43,510 nucleotides of DNA from Bacteroidaceae bacterium (GCA_017616915.1 JAFZXF010000019.1:1-43510), one strand, 5' to 3'. Positions 35,210 through 43,510 are shown, counted from the first letter of the stretch. Numbers and translations are program-made. The notes: generated by a model not told the origin, from the letters alone.

Positions 35210-37429
35210 ATGAACATCATTACGAAGAAGGTCCAATTGCCTGATGGAAGAGAGATTACGATAGAAACAGGCAAGGTGGCTAAGCAAGCCGATGGATCAG
35301 CCGTGTTGCGTATGGGCAACACCGTATTGCTGGCTGCCGTATGTGCAGCTAAAGATGCTGTGCCCGGCACAGATTTTATGCCGCTTCAATGCGACTACCG
35401 CGAGCAGTACTCTGCCGCTGGTCGTTTCCCGGGTGGATTCACCAAGCGTGAAGGCCGTCCGTCTGACAACGAAATTCTTACTTCCCGCCTGGTGGATCGC
35501 GCCCTGCGCCCGCTCTTTCCGAGCAACTACCATGCTGAGGTATATGTAAATATCATGCTGCTCAGTGCTGATGGCGTTGACCAGCCCGATGCTCTTGCCG
35601 GACTGGCAGCAAGCGCTGCACTCGCCTGCTCCGATATCCCCTTCGAAACTCCTATCTCAGAGGTACGCGTAGCTCGCATCAATGGCGAATATGTTATTGA
35701 CCCGACCATTCAGCAGATGGAAGAGGCCGACATGGATCTCATCGTAGCTGCCACCGAAGAGAATATCATGATGGTGGAGGGCGAGATGAAGGAAGTGAGC
35801 GAGCAAGATCTGCTTGGCGCACTCAAGGCTGCTCATGAAGCCATCAAGCCTATGTGCCGTATGCAGATGGAGCTTAGCAAGGAACTTGGCACCGACGTAA
35901 AGCGTGAATATTGCCATGAGGTGAACGACGAAGAGCTGCGTGAGCAGTTGCGTCAGGCTTGCTATCAGCCCGCTTACGACGTAACCAAGCAGGCTCTTGA
36001 GAAGCACGCTCGTGCCGAGGCTTTCGAGAAGATTCGCGAAGACTTCAAGGTGGCATACGCCGAGCAACATACAGAACTTACTCCCGAAGAACTGGAAGAG
36101 AAGAATGGTCTTATCGACCGCTATTATAATGATGTGGAGCGCGATGCCATGCGTCGCTGTGTACTGGATGAGGGCATACGTCTTGATGGCCGTAAAACCA
36201 CCGACATTCGTCCCATCTGGTGTGAAGCAGAACCTCTGCCCATGCCTCACGGAAGTGCACTGTTCACTCGTGGTGAGACTCAGGCGTTGGCAACATGTAC
36301 TCTTGGTACCAAACTTGACGAGAAACTCGTTGACGATGTGCTTGACAAGAGCTATATGCGATTCCTTCTCCACTATAATTTCCCGCCCTTCTGTACTGGC
36401 GAAGCTAAGGCACAGCGTGGTACTGGTCGTCGCGAGATAGGACACGGTCATCTTGCATGGCGTGCTTTGAAGGACATGATTCCTGCCGATTTTCCCTACA
36501 CCGTGCGCCTCGTATCGCAGGTATTGGAGAGCAACGGCTCCAGCTCGATGGCAACCGTATGTTCCGGTACTCTGGCACTAATGGATGCAGGTGTGCCCAT
36601 TAAGCGACCCGTCAGCGGTATTGCTATGGGACTCATCAAGAATCCGGGCGAAGATAAGTATGCTGTGCTCAGCGACATTCTCGGTGACGAGGATCATCTC
36701 GGCGATATGGACTTCAAGACCACTGGTACTGTCAATGGCCTTACCGCCACACAGATGGACATCAAGTGCGATGGTCTCAGCTATGAGATACTGGAGAAGG
36801 CTCTCATGCAGGCCAAGGCCGGTCGCGAATATATTCTCGGTAAGTTGACAGAGACTATTGCAGAACCGCGTGAAGACCTCAAGCCCCACGTACCGCGTAT
36901 CGAGGCATTCGATATTCCCAAGGAATTCATCGGAGCTGTTATCGGTCCTGGTGGTAAGATTATACAAGGTTTGCAAGAGGAGACAGGCACCGTCATCACT
37001 ATTGATGAGACTGACGGCGTAGGTAAGGTTCAGGTCAGCGCTCCTAACAAGGAGAGCATCCAAGCCGCAGTGGCTAAGATTAAGGCTATCGTTGCCCTGC
37101 CTGAAGTAGGCGAGGTTTACGATGCTAAGATTGTTAGCATCATGCCTTATGGCTGCTTCGTTGAGTTTATGCCGGGTCGCGAAGGTTTGCTGCATATTAG
37201 CGAGATGGACTGGAAACGACTCGAAACCGTGGAGGAGACAGGTTTGCAGGAAGGCGACAATATTACCGTGAAGTTGCTCGAGATTAACGAGAAGACCGGC
37301 AAGTATCGCCTCTCCCATCGTGTACTCCTTCCTAAGCCCGAAGGCTACGAAGAGCGTCCGCCGCGTCCACGCGGTCCGCGTCCCCCGCGCCGCGAAGGTG
37401 GCAACGGAGGCTTCCGTCATGACAAATAA
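35210..37429 (+). CDS. pnp: Polyribonucleotide nucleotidyltransferase (PNPase)
   Basis: A phosphate-dependent 3'-5' exoribonuclease, working as a trimer in mRNA decay. The 739-residue protein has two RNase PH domains (about 10-220 and 320-540; first shows [15 protein letters not shown] and [13 protein letters not shown], second [34 protein letters not shown] and [24 protein letters not shown]). A KH domain follows ([19 protein letters not shown], about 575-595), then an S1 domain ([25 protein letters not shown], about 640-720). An Arg/Pro/Gly-rich tail ends the protein. A stem-loop follows at 37445-37478. Confidence 0.98.
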   Translation: MNIITKKVQLPDGREITIETGKVAKQADGSAVLRMGNTVLLAAVCAAKDAVPGTDFMPLQCDYREQYSAAGRFPGGFTKREGRPSDNEILTSRLVDRALRPLFPSNYHAEVYVNIMLLSADGVDQPDALAGLAASAALACSDIPFETPISEVRVARINGEYVIDPTIQQMEEADMDLIVAATEENIMMVEGEMKEVSEQDLLGALKAAHEAIKPMCRMQMELSKELGTDVKREYCHEVNDEELREQLRQACYQPAYDVTKQALEKHARAEAFEKIREDFKVAYAEQHTELTPEELEEKNGLIDRYYNDVERDAMRRCVLDEGIRLDGRKTTDIRPIWCEAEPLPMPHGSALFTRGETQALATCTLGTKLDEKLVDDVLDKSYMRFLLHYNFPPFCTGEAKAQRGTGRREIGHGHLAWRALKDMIPADFPYTVRLVSQVLESNGSSSMATVCSGTLALMDAGVPIKRPVSGIAMGLIKNPGEDKYAVLSDILGDEDHLGDMDFKTTGTVNGLTATQMDIKCDGLSYEILEKALMQAKAGREYILGKLTETIAEPREDLKPHVPRIEAFDIPKEFIGAVIGPGGKIIQGLQEETGTVITIDETDGVGKVQVSAPNKESIQAAVAKIKAIVALPEVGEVYDAKIVSIMPYGCFVEFMPGREGLLHISEMDWKRLETVEETGLQEGDNITVKLLEINEKTGKYRLSHRVLLPKPEGYEERPPRPRGPRPPRREGGNGGFRHDK

Positions 37430-37444
37430 GTCATTCATAATCCT

Positions 37445-37478
37445 GGGGCACGACAGTAGACAAACGCTGTCGTGCCCC
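37445..37478 (+). terminator. Strong stem-loop after pnp
   Basis: A perfect 12-bp stem: ggggcacgacag (37445-37456) with ctgtcgtgcccc (37467-37478) and a 10-nt loop, 15 bp after the stop codon. No T-run follows directly, so it may be a terminator or an RNA-stabilising hairpin. Confidence 0.65.
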
Positions 37479-37660
37479 ATTGCTAATATATCAGGGCATT
37501 TATCTTGTTTTATCTGAGCTGTTGTTTATTTCAATTTTCCATGTCCATTTTATGCCACAAAAATGTCCTAAATTGCCACCAGCCGTTAAAAAACGTTAAA
37601 TTTTGCACGAAAAAATACGTTTTTTTCCAGAAAAATAATTGACGTACCGCATAAATACTC

Positions 37661-37668
37661 TACCTTTG
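37661..37668 (+). promoter_or_regulatory. -7 element for the outer-membrane barrel gene
   Basis: TACCTTTG then CA, with a TTGA box about 20 bp upstream. The leader would be about 105 nt, unusually long for this window, and holds a small cgaaa/tttcg hairpin near 37697. Confidence 0.7.
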
Positions 37669-37780
37669 CACCGTCGAAACGTAAAGCGAGGCATCCGAAA
37701 ATCGCTTTCGACATGCGATAAACAGAGTAGGAATAAACAGAAAACGAAAAACCTTTTATTAACTTTTAAAACTTTTTACT

Positions 37781-38344
37781 ATGAAGAAAATGATCATTGC
37801 TGCATTCGTTGCAGTTGTATCTCTCACCGCAAGTGCTCAGATTTGGGTAGGTGGCGAAGTTGGTTTCAACACTTGGAAGGAAAGCAATCCGTCTCTTAAG
37901 GGCAATCAGTTTACTGTAGCTCCCGAGGTTGGTTACAAGCTGAATGACAAACTCGATGTAGCCGTTCTCATTGGTTACGCTCACGCTAAGAATGCTGATG
38001 AGCTGTTTGACTTCGAACTTCTTGATTTCGACAACGCTAATGGCTTCGAGCTCAATCCTTATCTGCGTTACACCTTTGCTAAGGCTGGTAACTTTGGCTT
38101 CTTCGTTGACGGTGGTTTCACCTATGCTCTTCTTCACGTATGTGGTGTAGATAAGAGTGTCAACGCTTGGGAAATTGGTCTGAAGCCCGGTATCTCCTAC
38201 GCAGTTAGTGACAAGGTTACCCTTGTAGCTAAAGTTGGTTTCGCTGGCTATCAGTTTGCTAAGCAGGGCAGCTGGAAGCGCAACGAGTTTGGCCTTGGCT
38301 TGGATGGCAATAACATCAGCTTCGGTGCATACGTAAACTTCTAA
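37781..38344 (+). CDS. Small outer-membrane beta-barrel protein
   Basis: A 187-residue protein with a signal peptide (MKKMIIAAFVAVVSLTASA, then QIWVGGEVGFN). Alternating strands rich in G, Y, F and N (EVGYKLNDKLDVAVLIGYAHA, GFFVDGGFTYALL, LGLDGNNISFGAYVNF) end in a terminal aromatic Phe, as in OmpA/OprF-like small barrels. Codon choice favours gct, gtt, ggt, cgt and aag more strongly than its neighbours, suggesting high expression. It has its own promoter with a long leader, and a strong terminator follows 27 bp after the stop. It is monocistronic. The exact function is unknown; a porin-like or structural role is inferred. Confidence 0.88.
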   Translation: MKKMIIAAFVAVVSLTASAQIWVGGEVGFNTWKESNPSLKGNQFTVAPEVGYKLNDKLDVAVLIGYAHAKNADELFDFELLDFDNANGFELNPYLRYTFAKAGNFGFFVDGGFTYALLHVCGVDKSVNAWEIGLKPGISYAVSDKVTLVAKVGFAGYQFAKQGSWKRNEFGLGLDGNNISFGAYVNF

Positions 38345-38371
38345 TTCGCACCTGAATTTATTTAAAACAAG

Positions 38372-38397
38372 CGAGGGTGGCAAATTTGCCACCCTCG
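38372..38397. terminator. Perfect 26-bp palindromic terminator between convergent genes
   Basis: cgagggtggcaaa followed at once by its exact complement tttgccaccctcg, then ttctgttt on the + strand. It lies between the barrel gene and the convergent HesA/MoeB-type gene, so it may serve both. Confidence 0.85.
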
Positions 38398-38420
38398 TTC
38401 TGTTTATGCATCACCCTTTC

Positions 38421-39167
38421 CTATAATTCGCAAAGATGCTTGCAGTTGGGATTGGGGGAAACTTTTATACTACTAAAACTGAAAGTTAGGGCATCGACCG
38501 TTAGCAACTGATTGGTAAGTAAGCTGCCGATGCTTGTGAAATACTTTATCGCTTCAGCTGCCTGGATAGTTCCAAGCAGACCTGCAACGGCTCCCAGCAC
38601 CCCTGCTTGGGAGCATGTTTGTACTGTTCCCTCAGGTGGCGGCGCACCGAATATGCAACGAAGGCAAGCACTTCCCGGTACATAGGTGAAAGTATGTCCT
38701 TCATATTGCAACAGAGCAGCATGACTGAAAGGCTTACCGCTCTTCACGCACACATCATTGATGAGGAACTTTGCCTCTATGTCATCAATGGCGTCAATAA
38801 TAAAATCGTAAGAATTAATAATCTGCTCGGCATTATCGGGAGCAAGAAACTCTCCTATCGTTTCTACTCTGATTAGGGGATTGAGTGCTTGCAGTTTTTC
38901 GCAGGCCGATAATACCTTGCCCTTGCCGAGATCGGAGCTGAAGTGGGCTATCTGGCGCTGCAGGTTGCTGAGGCTCACCTTATCGCCGTCCATGAGTGCA
39001 ATCGTTCCTACTCCGGCAGCAGCCAGATAAAGGGCTGCAGGTGAACCAAGTCCGCCCACGCCAATGATAAGGACGCGGGCGGTCTTGAGTTTGAGCTGCG
39101 CCTCGGTGCCGAAGCTTGGCAGCTTGATATGGCGGCTGTAACGCAACGCCTCTTCGCCGGTAAGCAT
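38421..39167 (-). CDS. HesA/MoeB/ThiF-family adenylyltransferase
   Basis: An E1-like enzyme that adenylates the C-terminal Gly of a ubiquitin-like sulfur carrier (MoaD or ThiS type). The 248-residue protein shows RYSRHIKLP (N-terminal family motif), the nucleotide loop GVGGLGS (36-42), SNLQRQ (67-72), and zinc-site cysteines: CLRC (168, 171) and a C-terminal pair Cys242/Cys246. The second pair is spaced CxxxC, not the usual CxxC. TCSQAGVLG (from 184) contains the position often used as the catalytic Cys. No carrier protein gene lies beside it, so molybdopterin versus thiamine use cannot be decided. It is last of a minus-strand cluster. Confidence 0.92.
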   Translation of the reverse strand: MLTGEEALRYSRHIKLPSFGTEAQLKLKTARVLIIGVGGLGSPAALYLAAAGVGTIALMDGDKVSLSNLQRQIAHFSSDLGKGKVLSACEKLQALNPLIRVETIGEFLAPDNAEQIINSYDFIIDAIDDIEAKFLINDVCVKSGKPFSHAALLQYEGHTFTYVPGSACLRCIFGAPPPEGTVQTCSQAGVLGAVAGLLGTIQAAEAIKYFTSIGSLLTNQLLTVDALTFSFSSIKVSPNPNCKHLCEL

Positions 39168-39191
39168 GCTAGTGTGGCTAACAATCGTAGA

Positions 39192-39572
39192 TTAGAAAGC
39201 CCTTAGAGCTTTGCGGCGCTCCTGATATTTGTCGTAAGCCTTCTTAGTGGCTTCGTCCATCTGGTCATCCATGCCGGTGAGGGCACTGTCAAGCAGGTTC
39301 ATGGTCTTAAACAACTCGGTGTCGCTACCGAAGCCGTCTTCGCCCATCATCACCTTGCGGTCGTTCTCCTTTATCTCTTCGGCAGTATATTTCTGCTCAA
39401 AATAGGTCAGGATGCCATCCACTTGCTTCACTACTTCGGGATAATCCTCGGGGGTGAGGCTAAAAACCTTCTCTCTAAGGTCATTGACAGTGCCTTCGTC
39501 GTAAGGCTTGCTACCGCACGACATCATTAATACTGCCATAGCGGCGATTGCAAAGAATTTGATTTTCTTCAT
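39192..39572 (-). CDS. Small helical lipoprotein of unknown function
   Basis: A 126-residue protein with a lipoprotein signal (MKKIKFFAIAAMAVLMMSC, Cys19) followed by GSKPYDEG. The rest is predicted mostly helical and strongly charged (EVVKQVDGILTYFEQKYTAEEIKENDRKVM). I do not recognise the family. It lies 24 bp upstream of the HesA/MoeB gene and 21 bp downstream of the GH2 gene on the same strand, so probably one transcript. Confidence 0.8.
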   Translation of the reverse strand: MKKIKFFAIAAMAVLMMSCGSKPYDEGTVNDLREKVFSLTPEDYPEVVKQVDGILTYFEQKYTAEEIKENDRKVMMGEDGFGSDTELFKTMNLLDSALTGMDDQMDEATKKAYDKYQERRKALRAF

Positions 39573-39593
39573 ATTGTTATATTGTTGTTTTTT

Positions 39594-41426
39594 TTACTTC
39601 TTTTTGGGAGAGGTGTAGTCTTTAAGCAACTGCTTATACCATTCGGGAGTCTTGCCGAAGATGCTACGCAGTTTCTCCACATCAAACTTGAGCTGACGGT
39701 CATAGGTATAGATACCGTTTTGCTCTTGTTCTACGTCGGTGAGCTGCGTATAGGTGTAGCCGTTGATATAGGGGAAAGTCAGAACGGTGTCAACGGTACT
39801 CTCCAGTCGAGTATAGAGGGCTTCGAGATCCTTTGGTCCTTCACCGTAGCCCCATGTGTTCTCGGCATATTTCTCGATTACCCAACCAATTCCGCCGATT
39901 TCATCGAGGAAATAGGGCTGCCCATTGTACTTGGCTTCCTTCTTTTCGTCAAGGGTAGGCACACTGCCGTCGCCTCTCAGGGTAAGCTGTTTCTTCAGTT
40001 CAGCGGCGTTGCCCTCATAATTGTGGAACGACCAAATATCGGTTTTTGCCTGATGGTAGCCTCCGCTCACATCATGAACGGGACGGTAGTCCAGCCGATG
40101 AGTCAGTTCATACACATCGCCCAGCAGGCGATCATGAGCCACACCGTCGCTACCGCGGCCCCACGTCTCGTTAAACGGAGTCCAAGTGATAATGCTAGGA
40201 TGGTTGCGGTCGCGCTCCACAACCTCCTGCCATTCCATGAGGAAGTTGCGGGCTGCAGCCATGCTGTTGACATCCATACCCCATGAGGCTGCTTCACCCC
40301 AGGTGAGATAACCGAGTTTGTCGGCCCAATAATGGAAACGCTCTTCAAATACTTTCTGATGCAGACGGGCCGAATTAAAGCCTACGGCCATCGAGCGCTC
40401 TATGTCGCCTTTGAGGTCGGCATCGGTTGGAGCTGTCCACACGCCCTTAGGATAGAATCCCTGGTCGAGCACCATTCGCAGGTACAGCGGCTTGTTGTTG
40501 AGATAGTAGCGATTGCCTTCTATGTGTATCTTTCGCATACCAGCATAGCTCTTCACCCGGTCGATTACCTCGCCCTGCTTGTTGAGCACCTCGTATTCCA
40601 GATCGTAGAGGAAGGGGCTTTCGGGCGACCATGCCTTGAAGTTCTTCACGGGCAGTATCACCGTCATCGGGCGGGTAGCCTTATCTGTTGAGGTGAAAAT
40701 GGTCTTTCCGCTGTCAATTAGTTTTACGCGCAGTTGCAGGCCGTCCTCCAAAGCATAGTACGCAGGTTCAAGCACGAAGCGGCTGTTGTCGAAGTCGGGC
40801 TTCACATAAACGCTCTTCAGACCTTGAGGAGCCACAGCCTCCATCCATACTGTCTGCCAGATACCGGTAACGCGGGTATAGTAGCAGCCGCTCGAGTAGT
40901 AGCTATGGCTTTGCTTGCCGCCCGTCTGGGTGCCAGAGCGCACATCGTCTTTCACCCACAGGATGAGGTTAGCTTCTTCACCGGCCTTTACGTAGTCGGT
41001 GATATCAATCTCGAATGACGAACTGCCGCCCCAGTGGCGACCGGCCACTTTGCCGTTCACGTATAAGGTAGCATAGTAATCTACCGCACCGAAGTGGATA
41101 AGGATTTTCTTTCCGTCCCATGCGGCGGGGATGTTTACCTTGCGCTGGTACCAAATGGCAGGGATAAAGTCCTTATAGCCTACTCCCGAAAGTTCGCTTT
41201 CAGGACAGAAGGGCACCGTAATCTTGTTGGCATAGCCTTCGCTCTTATCAAACTTGCGGCCTATGCCGGTGTTGCTCAGGTCAAACTCGTAAGTCCACGT
41301 CCCGTTGAGGTTCACCCAGTCGGTACGTTCAAACTGTGGACGCGGATACTCGGGGCGCGGCACCCCGCTCTGCGCCATAGCCACAAGGCTTATGGCGGCA
41401 GCCATCAAAGTAGTGAGGATCTTCAT
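39594..41426 (-). CDS. Glycoside hydrolase family 2 protein
   Basis: A 610-residue exported enzyme (signal peptide MKILTTLMAAAISLVAMA). It has the GH2 order: sugar-binding jelly roll (WVNLNGTWTYEFD, IWYQRKVNIP, GAVDYYATLYVNGK), an immunoglobulin-like domain (about 200-300), and a TIM barrel with acid/base Glu420 in WTPFNETWG and nucleophile Glu509 in YFLDEIGG. GH2 members cleave beta-galactosides, beta-mannosides or beta-glucuronides; which one is not clear. A single signal peptide and no lipobox suggest the periplasm. It sits between two small lipoprotein genes and probably shares their transcript. No SusC/SusD pair is in view. Confidence 0.92.
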   Translation of the reverse strand: MKILTTLMAAAISLVAMAQSGVPRPEYPRPQFERTDWVNLNGTWTYEFDLSNTGIGRKFDKSEGYANKITVPFCPESELSGVGYKDFIPAIWYQRKVNIPAAWDGKKILIHFGAVDYYATLYVNGKVAGRHWGGSSSFEIDITDYVKAGEEANLILWVKDDVRSGTQTGGKQSHSYYSSGCYYTRVTGIWQTVWMEAVAPQGLKSVYVKPDFDNSRFVLEPAYYALEDGLQLRVKLIDSGKTIFTSTDKATRPMTVILPVKNFKAWSPESPFLYDLEYEVLNKQGEVIDRVKSYAGMRKIHIEGNRYYLNNKPLYLRMVLDQGFYPKGVWTAPTDADLKGDIERSMAVGFNSARLHQKVFEERFHYWADKLGYLTWGEAASWGMDVNSMAAARNFLMEWQEVVERDRNHPSIITWTPFNETWGRGSDGVAHDRLLGDVYELTHRLDYRPVHDVSGGYHQAKTDIWSFHNYEGNAAELKKQLTLRGDGSVPTLDEKKEAKYNGQPYFLDEIGGIGWVIEKYAENTWGYGEGPKDLEALYTRLESTVDTVLTFPYINGYTYTQLTDVEQEQNGIYTYDRQLKFDVEKLRSIFGKTPEWYKQLLKDYTSPKKK

Positions 41427-41446
41427 TTTATCATAAATAATGTTCT

Positions 41447-41638
41447 TTACCTACGATAGTGTCCGCCGCGATGATGCGGTGGTGGAGGAGGAGCGGGTCT
41501 GCTCGGTCTGTCATAATGATGAACCACATGATGATGAGGCACATCGTAATAGTCATAGTAATCGTCGTAGGGCCAAAAACAACTGCCCATCAACAACGAA
41601 CCGCCGATAATCAGCAGAAAGATAGCAAGTTTTTTCAT
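41447..41638 (-). CDS. Tiny His/Tyr/Pro-rich lipoprotein
   Basis: A 63-residue product with a clear lipoprotein signal (MKKLAIFLLIIGGSLLMGSC, Cys20). The mature part is only 44 residues: YDDYYDYYD, then PHHHVVHHYD, a proline run, and HHRGGHYRR. It has 8 His and several Tyr and Asp, so metal binding is a reasonable guess. The opposite-strand frame is a shadow. It sits 20 bp upstream of the GH2 gene and 21 bp downstream of the PurF-like gene, likely in one transcript. Short proteins are easily overcalled, but the lipobox and spacing support it. Confidence 0.75.
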   Translation of the reverse strand: MKKLAIFLLIIGGSLLMGSCFWPYDDYYDYYDVPHHHVVHHYDRPSRPAPPPPPHHRGGHYRR

Positions 41639-41659
41639 AGCTGTAGTGTTTAAGTGCTA

Positions 41660-43096
41660 TTATTGTTTATTAGTCTCGGTCAGCGTGTAGGCAGAAGTGC
41701 CGTCAAAGCAGTGAGTGCAAATCTTGCACTTGGGCAGGCCGATAGCCTCGACGAGATCTTCCAGCTTGGTAAATTTTAGGCTGGTAAGGTTCAGGCGCTT
41801 GGCTATTTCGGCAACCATTCGCTTATACTCAGGCGAGTCTGTTTGGGTATATTTGTTCAGCACTTCCTCGCTGGGGTTCTCGCCCTCAAACTCCTGTATC
41901 ACGCGGCGCGTGATAAGTTCCATATCGCTCTTTGAACTGGTGAAGTTGATAAAGCGGCAACCATATACCAGCGGTGGGCAGGCTATACGCATGTGTACCT
42001 CCTTTGCACCGTCTTCGAAGAGAATCTTCGTGTTGTCGCGCAGCTGTGTGCCGCGTACTATCGAGTCGTCGCAGCAAAGCAGGCGTTTGCCCTTGAGCAG
42101 GTGGCTGTTGGAGATGAGCTTCATCTTTGCCACCAGGTTGCGCCTCTCTTGGCTTGGGGGCATAAAGGAGCGCGGCCAAGTGGGAGTGTATTTGGCGATG
42201 CAGCGCAGGTAGGGCACTCCTCTGCCGGCAGCATAGCCGGTGGCCATACCTACGCCCGAGTCGGGCACACCGCAGGCGCAGTCAACGTCTACATCATCGC
42301 TCTTGCCCATCGCGCGTCCGCACTCAAAGCGCACCTCTTCAACGTTGCGTCCCTCGTAGCACGAGGTGGGGAATCCGTAGTACACCCACATAAAGGCACA
42401 TATCTGCATCTTCTCGTTGGGCTTGCGGAGCTGCTCCATTCCATCGGCGGTGATGCGTACTATCTCGCCCGGGCCAACGAAATGCTCTATTGTGTAGTCG
42501 AGGTTCGGGAACGCCGTGCTCTCTGTGCTCACGGCCATTGCTCCCTCCTTGCGGCCGACCACAATGGGAGTGCGTCCCCATGCATCGCGGGCGGCAATCA
42601 CGCCGTGCTCTGTGAGCAACAGCATAGAGCAGGAACCTTTGACCTTATTATATACATTCTCTATTCCCTCCACGAAGGTGCGACCTTTGATAATCAACAG
42701 AGCGAGCAACTCTGTGGGGTTGATGCGGCCTGAGGTGAACTCGCTCAGGTGCTCGCCCTCAGCAATAAGTTCTGCGGCCAGTTCTTCCAGATTGATAATC
42801 TTGGCTACCGTCACCAGCGCAAAGCGCCCCAGATGACTGTTGGTGAGCATCGGCTGTGCATCCGTGTCGCTGATGACGCCTATGCCCGCTTTTCCGTCAA
42901 ATTTATCCAGTTCTTCCTCGAAGCGAGGACGGAAATAAGAATTCTCGAGATTATGTATTTCGCGCTCAAAGTGCCCCGACTCGTTTATCGTAGCGATACC
43001 GCCTCGGCGAGTGCCGAGATGAAACTGGTAATCCGTACCGTAGAAAACGTCGCTGATACACTTTTGCTTGCTTACAACGCCAAAAAAGCCTCCCAT
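41660..43096 (-). CDS. PurF-like protein lacking the glutaminase catalytic residues
   Basis: A 478-residue homolog of amidophosphoribosyltransferase, the first enzyme of purine synthesis. The phosphoribosyltransferase half is intact: GVPDSGVGMATGYA and the PRPP loop LLCCDDSIVRGTQ. Cysteines matching the four iron-sulfur ligands of the Bacillus enzyme appear at QICAF, GCRFI and KICTHCFDG. But the N-terminus is MGGFFGVVS instead of MCGI(V/L)G, so the nucleophile Cys is absent. The usual NG oxyanion region (AHNGNLVN) reads VTVAKIINLEEL, and the DTE region reads INPTELLAL. It should not use glutamine; ammonia use or another reaction is possible. First gene of the minus-strand cluster, with a -7 element 58 bp upstream. 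Confidence 0.88.
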   Translation of the reverse strand: MGGFFGVVSKQKCISDVFYGTDYQFHLGTRRGGIATINESGHFEREIHNLENSYFRPRFEEELDKFDGKAGIGVISDTDAQPMLTNSHLGRFALVTVAKIINLEELAAELIAEGEHLSEFTSGRINPTELLALLIIKGRTFVEGIENVYNKVKGSCSMLLLTEHGVIAARDAWGRTPIVVGRKEGAMAVSTESTAFPNLDYTIEHFVGPGEIVRITADGMEQLRKPNEKMQICAFMWVYYGFPTSCYEGRNVEEVRFECGRAMGKSDDVDVDCACGVPDSGVGMATGYAAGRGVPYLRCIAKYTPTWPRSFMPPSQERRNLVAKMKLISNSHLLKGKRLLCCDDSIVRGTQLRDNTKILFEDGAKEVHMRIACPPLVYGCRFINFTSSKSDMELITRRVIQEFEGENPSEEVLNKYTQTDSPEYKRMVAEIAKRLNLTSLKFTKLEDLVEAIGLPKCKICTHCFDGTSAYTLTETNKQ

Positions 43097-43105
43097 TTTA
43101 TATTT

Positions 43106-43208
43106 GAAAATTGAGAATTAAAAATTGAAAAAATATTTAGAATTTCGGAGGTGCAAAGTTACTAAAAAAAAATGAGAATTGAGAGTTGAGAATTGAAAAT
43201 TGAGTGAG
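43106..43208. repeat. Two A/T-rich 7-bp repeat runs around the PurF-like promoter
   Basis: 43106-43133 has units gaaaatt, gagaatt, aaaaatt, gaaaaaa. 43174-43208 has gagaatt, gagagtt, gagaatt, gaaaatt, gagtgag. The first is in the leader, 10 bp before the ATG; the second is upstream of the -7 element. Confidence 0.75.
43154..43161 (-). promoter_or_regulatory. -7 element for the PurF-like gene
   Basis: The minus strand reads TAACTTTG then C, matching TAnnTTTG, 58 bp upstream of the ATG at 43096. It may drive the whole minus-strand cluster down to 38421. Confidence 0.65.
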
Positions 43209-43276
43209 AAAAAACAAATGAGAATTGAATTTTGAGAATTTTTCACTTTTCGTTTTTCACTTTTCACTTATTTTCG

Positions 43277-43284
43277 TACTTTTG
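43277..43284 (+). promoter_or_regulatory. -7 element for tRNA-Arg
   Basis: TACTTTTG then CA at 43277-43284, 57 bp before the tRNA. The upstream region is T-rich with no clear TTTG at the usual spacing. Confidence 0.6.
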
Positions 43285-43341
43285 CACCCTGAAACACAGT
43301 TCAATTCTCAATTCGTTATTTTTGAATTATTATAATAAACT

Positions 43342-43413
43342 GTCCCTGTAGTTCAATGGATAGAACAGCAGTTTCCTAAACTGCTGATTTGGGTTCGATT
43401 CCCAGCGGGGATA
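43342..43413 (+). tRNA. tRNA-Arg (anticodon CCT)
   Basis: A 72-nt cloverleaf without encoded CCA. Acceptor GTCCCTG pairs with CGGGGAT (two wobbles), D-stem GTTC/GAAC, anticodon stem GCAGT/ACTGC around TTCCTAA (anticodon CCT, 43375-43377), T-loop TTCGATT. It decodes AGG. Promoter upstream, terminator downstream. Confidence 0.93.
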
Positions 43414-43433
43414 CTAACGGGAATAAACAGATG

Positions 43434-43476
43434 AATCGGAGAGCCGTTCGGTTGAGCGACTCTCCGATTTCTCTTT
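43434..43476 (+). terminator. Terminator after tRNA-Arg
   Basis: A 10-bp stem, aatcggagag (43434-43443) with ctctccgatt (43460-43469), then a T-rich tctcttt. Confidence 0.85.
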
Positions 43477-43510
43477 ATCCTTACTATTAATTTGCGTGGA
43501 GAAATGAGAT

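Larger units (their letters stand above)
37430..37780. other. Gene-free 351-bp stretch between pnp and the outer-membrane barrel gene
   Basis: It contains the pnp stem-loop, an AT-rich middle with no open frame of note, a small aacgtt palindrome near 37592, and the promoter of the barrel gene. I see no other signal. Confidence 0.6.

Noticed and set aside
41459..41653. Plus-strand 64-residue frame opposite the small lipoprotein
   Set aside because: Low-complexity complement of the His codons; no promoter; the minus-strand lipobox is convincing.

Overview
The window looks like chromosomal DNA of a Bacteroidota (order Bacteroidales) bacterium of the Prevotella/Bacteroides/Muribaculaceae type. 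The evidence is: repeated Bacteroidota-type promoters (a TTTG box about 20 bp upstream of TAnnTTTG), few Shine-Dalgarno sites, surface proteins whose C-termini look like type IX secretion (T9SS) signals, and Bacteroidota families (DUF3127, DUF4421, DUF4835, YfhO). The genus cannot be fixed from sequence alone. The arrangement is mostly ordinary chromosome. I see no phage, transposase, integrase, CRISPR array or rRNA.

Layout. (1) 1-5590, + strand: the 3' part of a giant LamG/T9SS-like surface protein, a lipoprotein sharing a repeated module with it, and a DUF4421 outer-membrane barrel. (2) 5705-11196, +: S-adenosylhomocysteinase behind a textbook promoter, a YfhO-type membrane protein, and histidyl-tRNA synthetase overlapping it. 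(3) 11240-12115, -: two tandem DUF3127 proteins, divergent from (4) 12251-20792, +: a long run of dnaN, a DnaQ-like exonuclease, coaBC, DUF4835, recN, a TPR/pseudo-protease and a tRNA-dihydrouridine synthase. (5) 20799-22814, -: a secreted six-hairpin glycosidase-like protein. (6) 22871-23575: a non-coding stretch with two converging 21-bp repeat arrays, an initiator tRNA and its terminator. (7) 23576-28860, +: an AspT/YidE-type transporter, then a Wza-like export lipoprotein and a BY-kinase with a 15-fold Tyr-Gly tail. (8) 28844-34962, -: RluA-type pseudouridine synthase, FabG, a TetR regulator and a giant papain-like protease with LamG and PKD-like domains. (9) 35210-38344, +: polynucleotide phosphorylase and a small, probably highly expressed outer-membrane barrel. 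(10) 38421-43096, -: HesA/MoeB-type E1-like protein, lipoprotein, GH2 glycosidase, His/Tyr-rich small lipoprotein, and a PurF-like protein whose glutaminase residues are gone. (11) 43342-43413: tRNA-Arg(CCT).

How the genes fit together. The dnaN-to-dus run joins replication, repair, CoA synthesis and tRNA modification, with the DUF3127 pair, whose tails resemble SSB tips, divergent from it. The 25537-28860 pair is the outer-membrane export and tyrosine-kinase half of a polysaccharide machine with no glycosyltransferases in view. Several secreted enzymes (GH2, six-hairpin protein, papain-like protease) suit a gut- or mouth-dwelling glycan and protein degrader.

Most worth a second look: the glutaminase-dead PurF paralog, 7/8-bp tandem repeats that sit just before start codons and also inside two conserved genes, the converging 21-bp repeat element, the initiator tRNA lacking one of the three conserved G:C pairs, the Tyr-Gly kinase tail, and the SSB-like tips on the DUF3127 pair.
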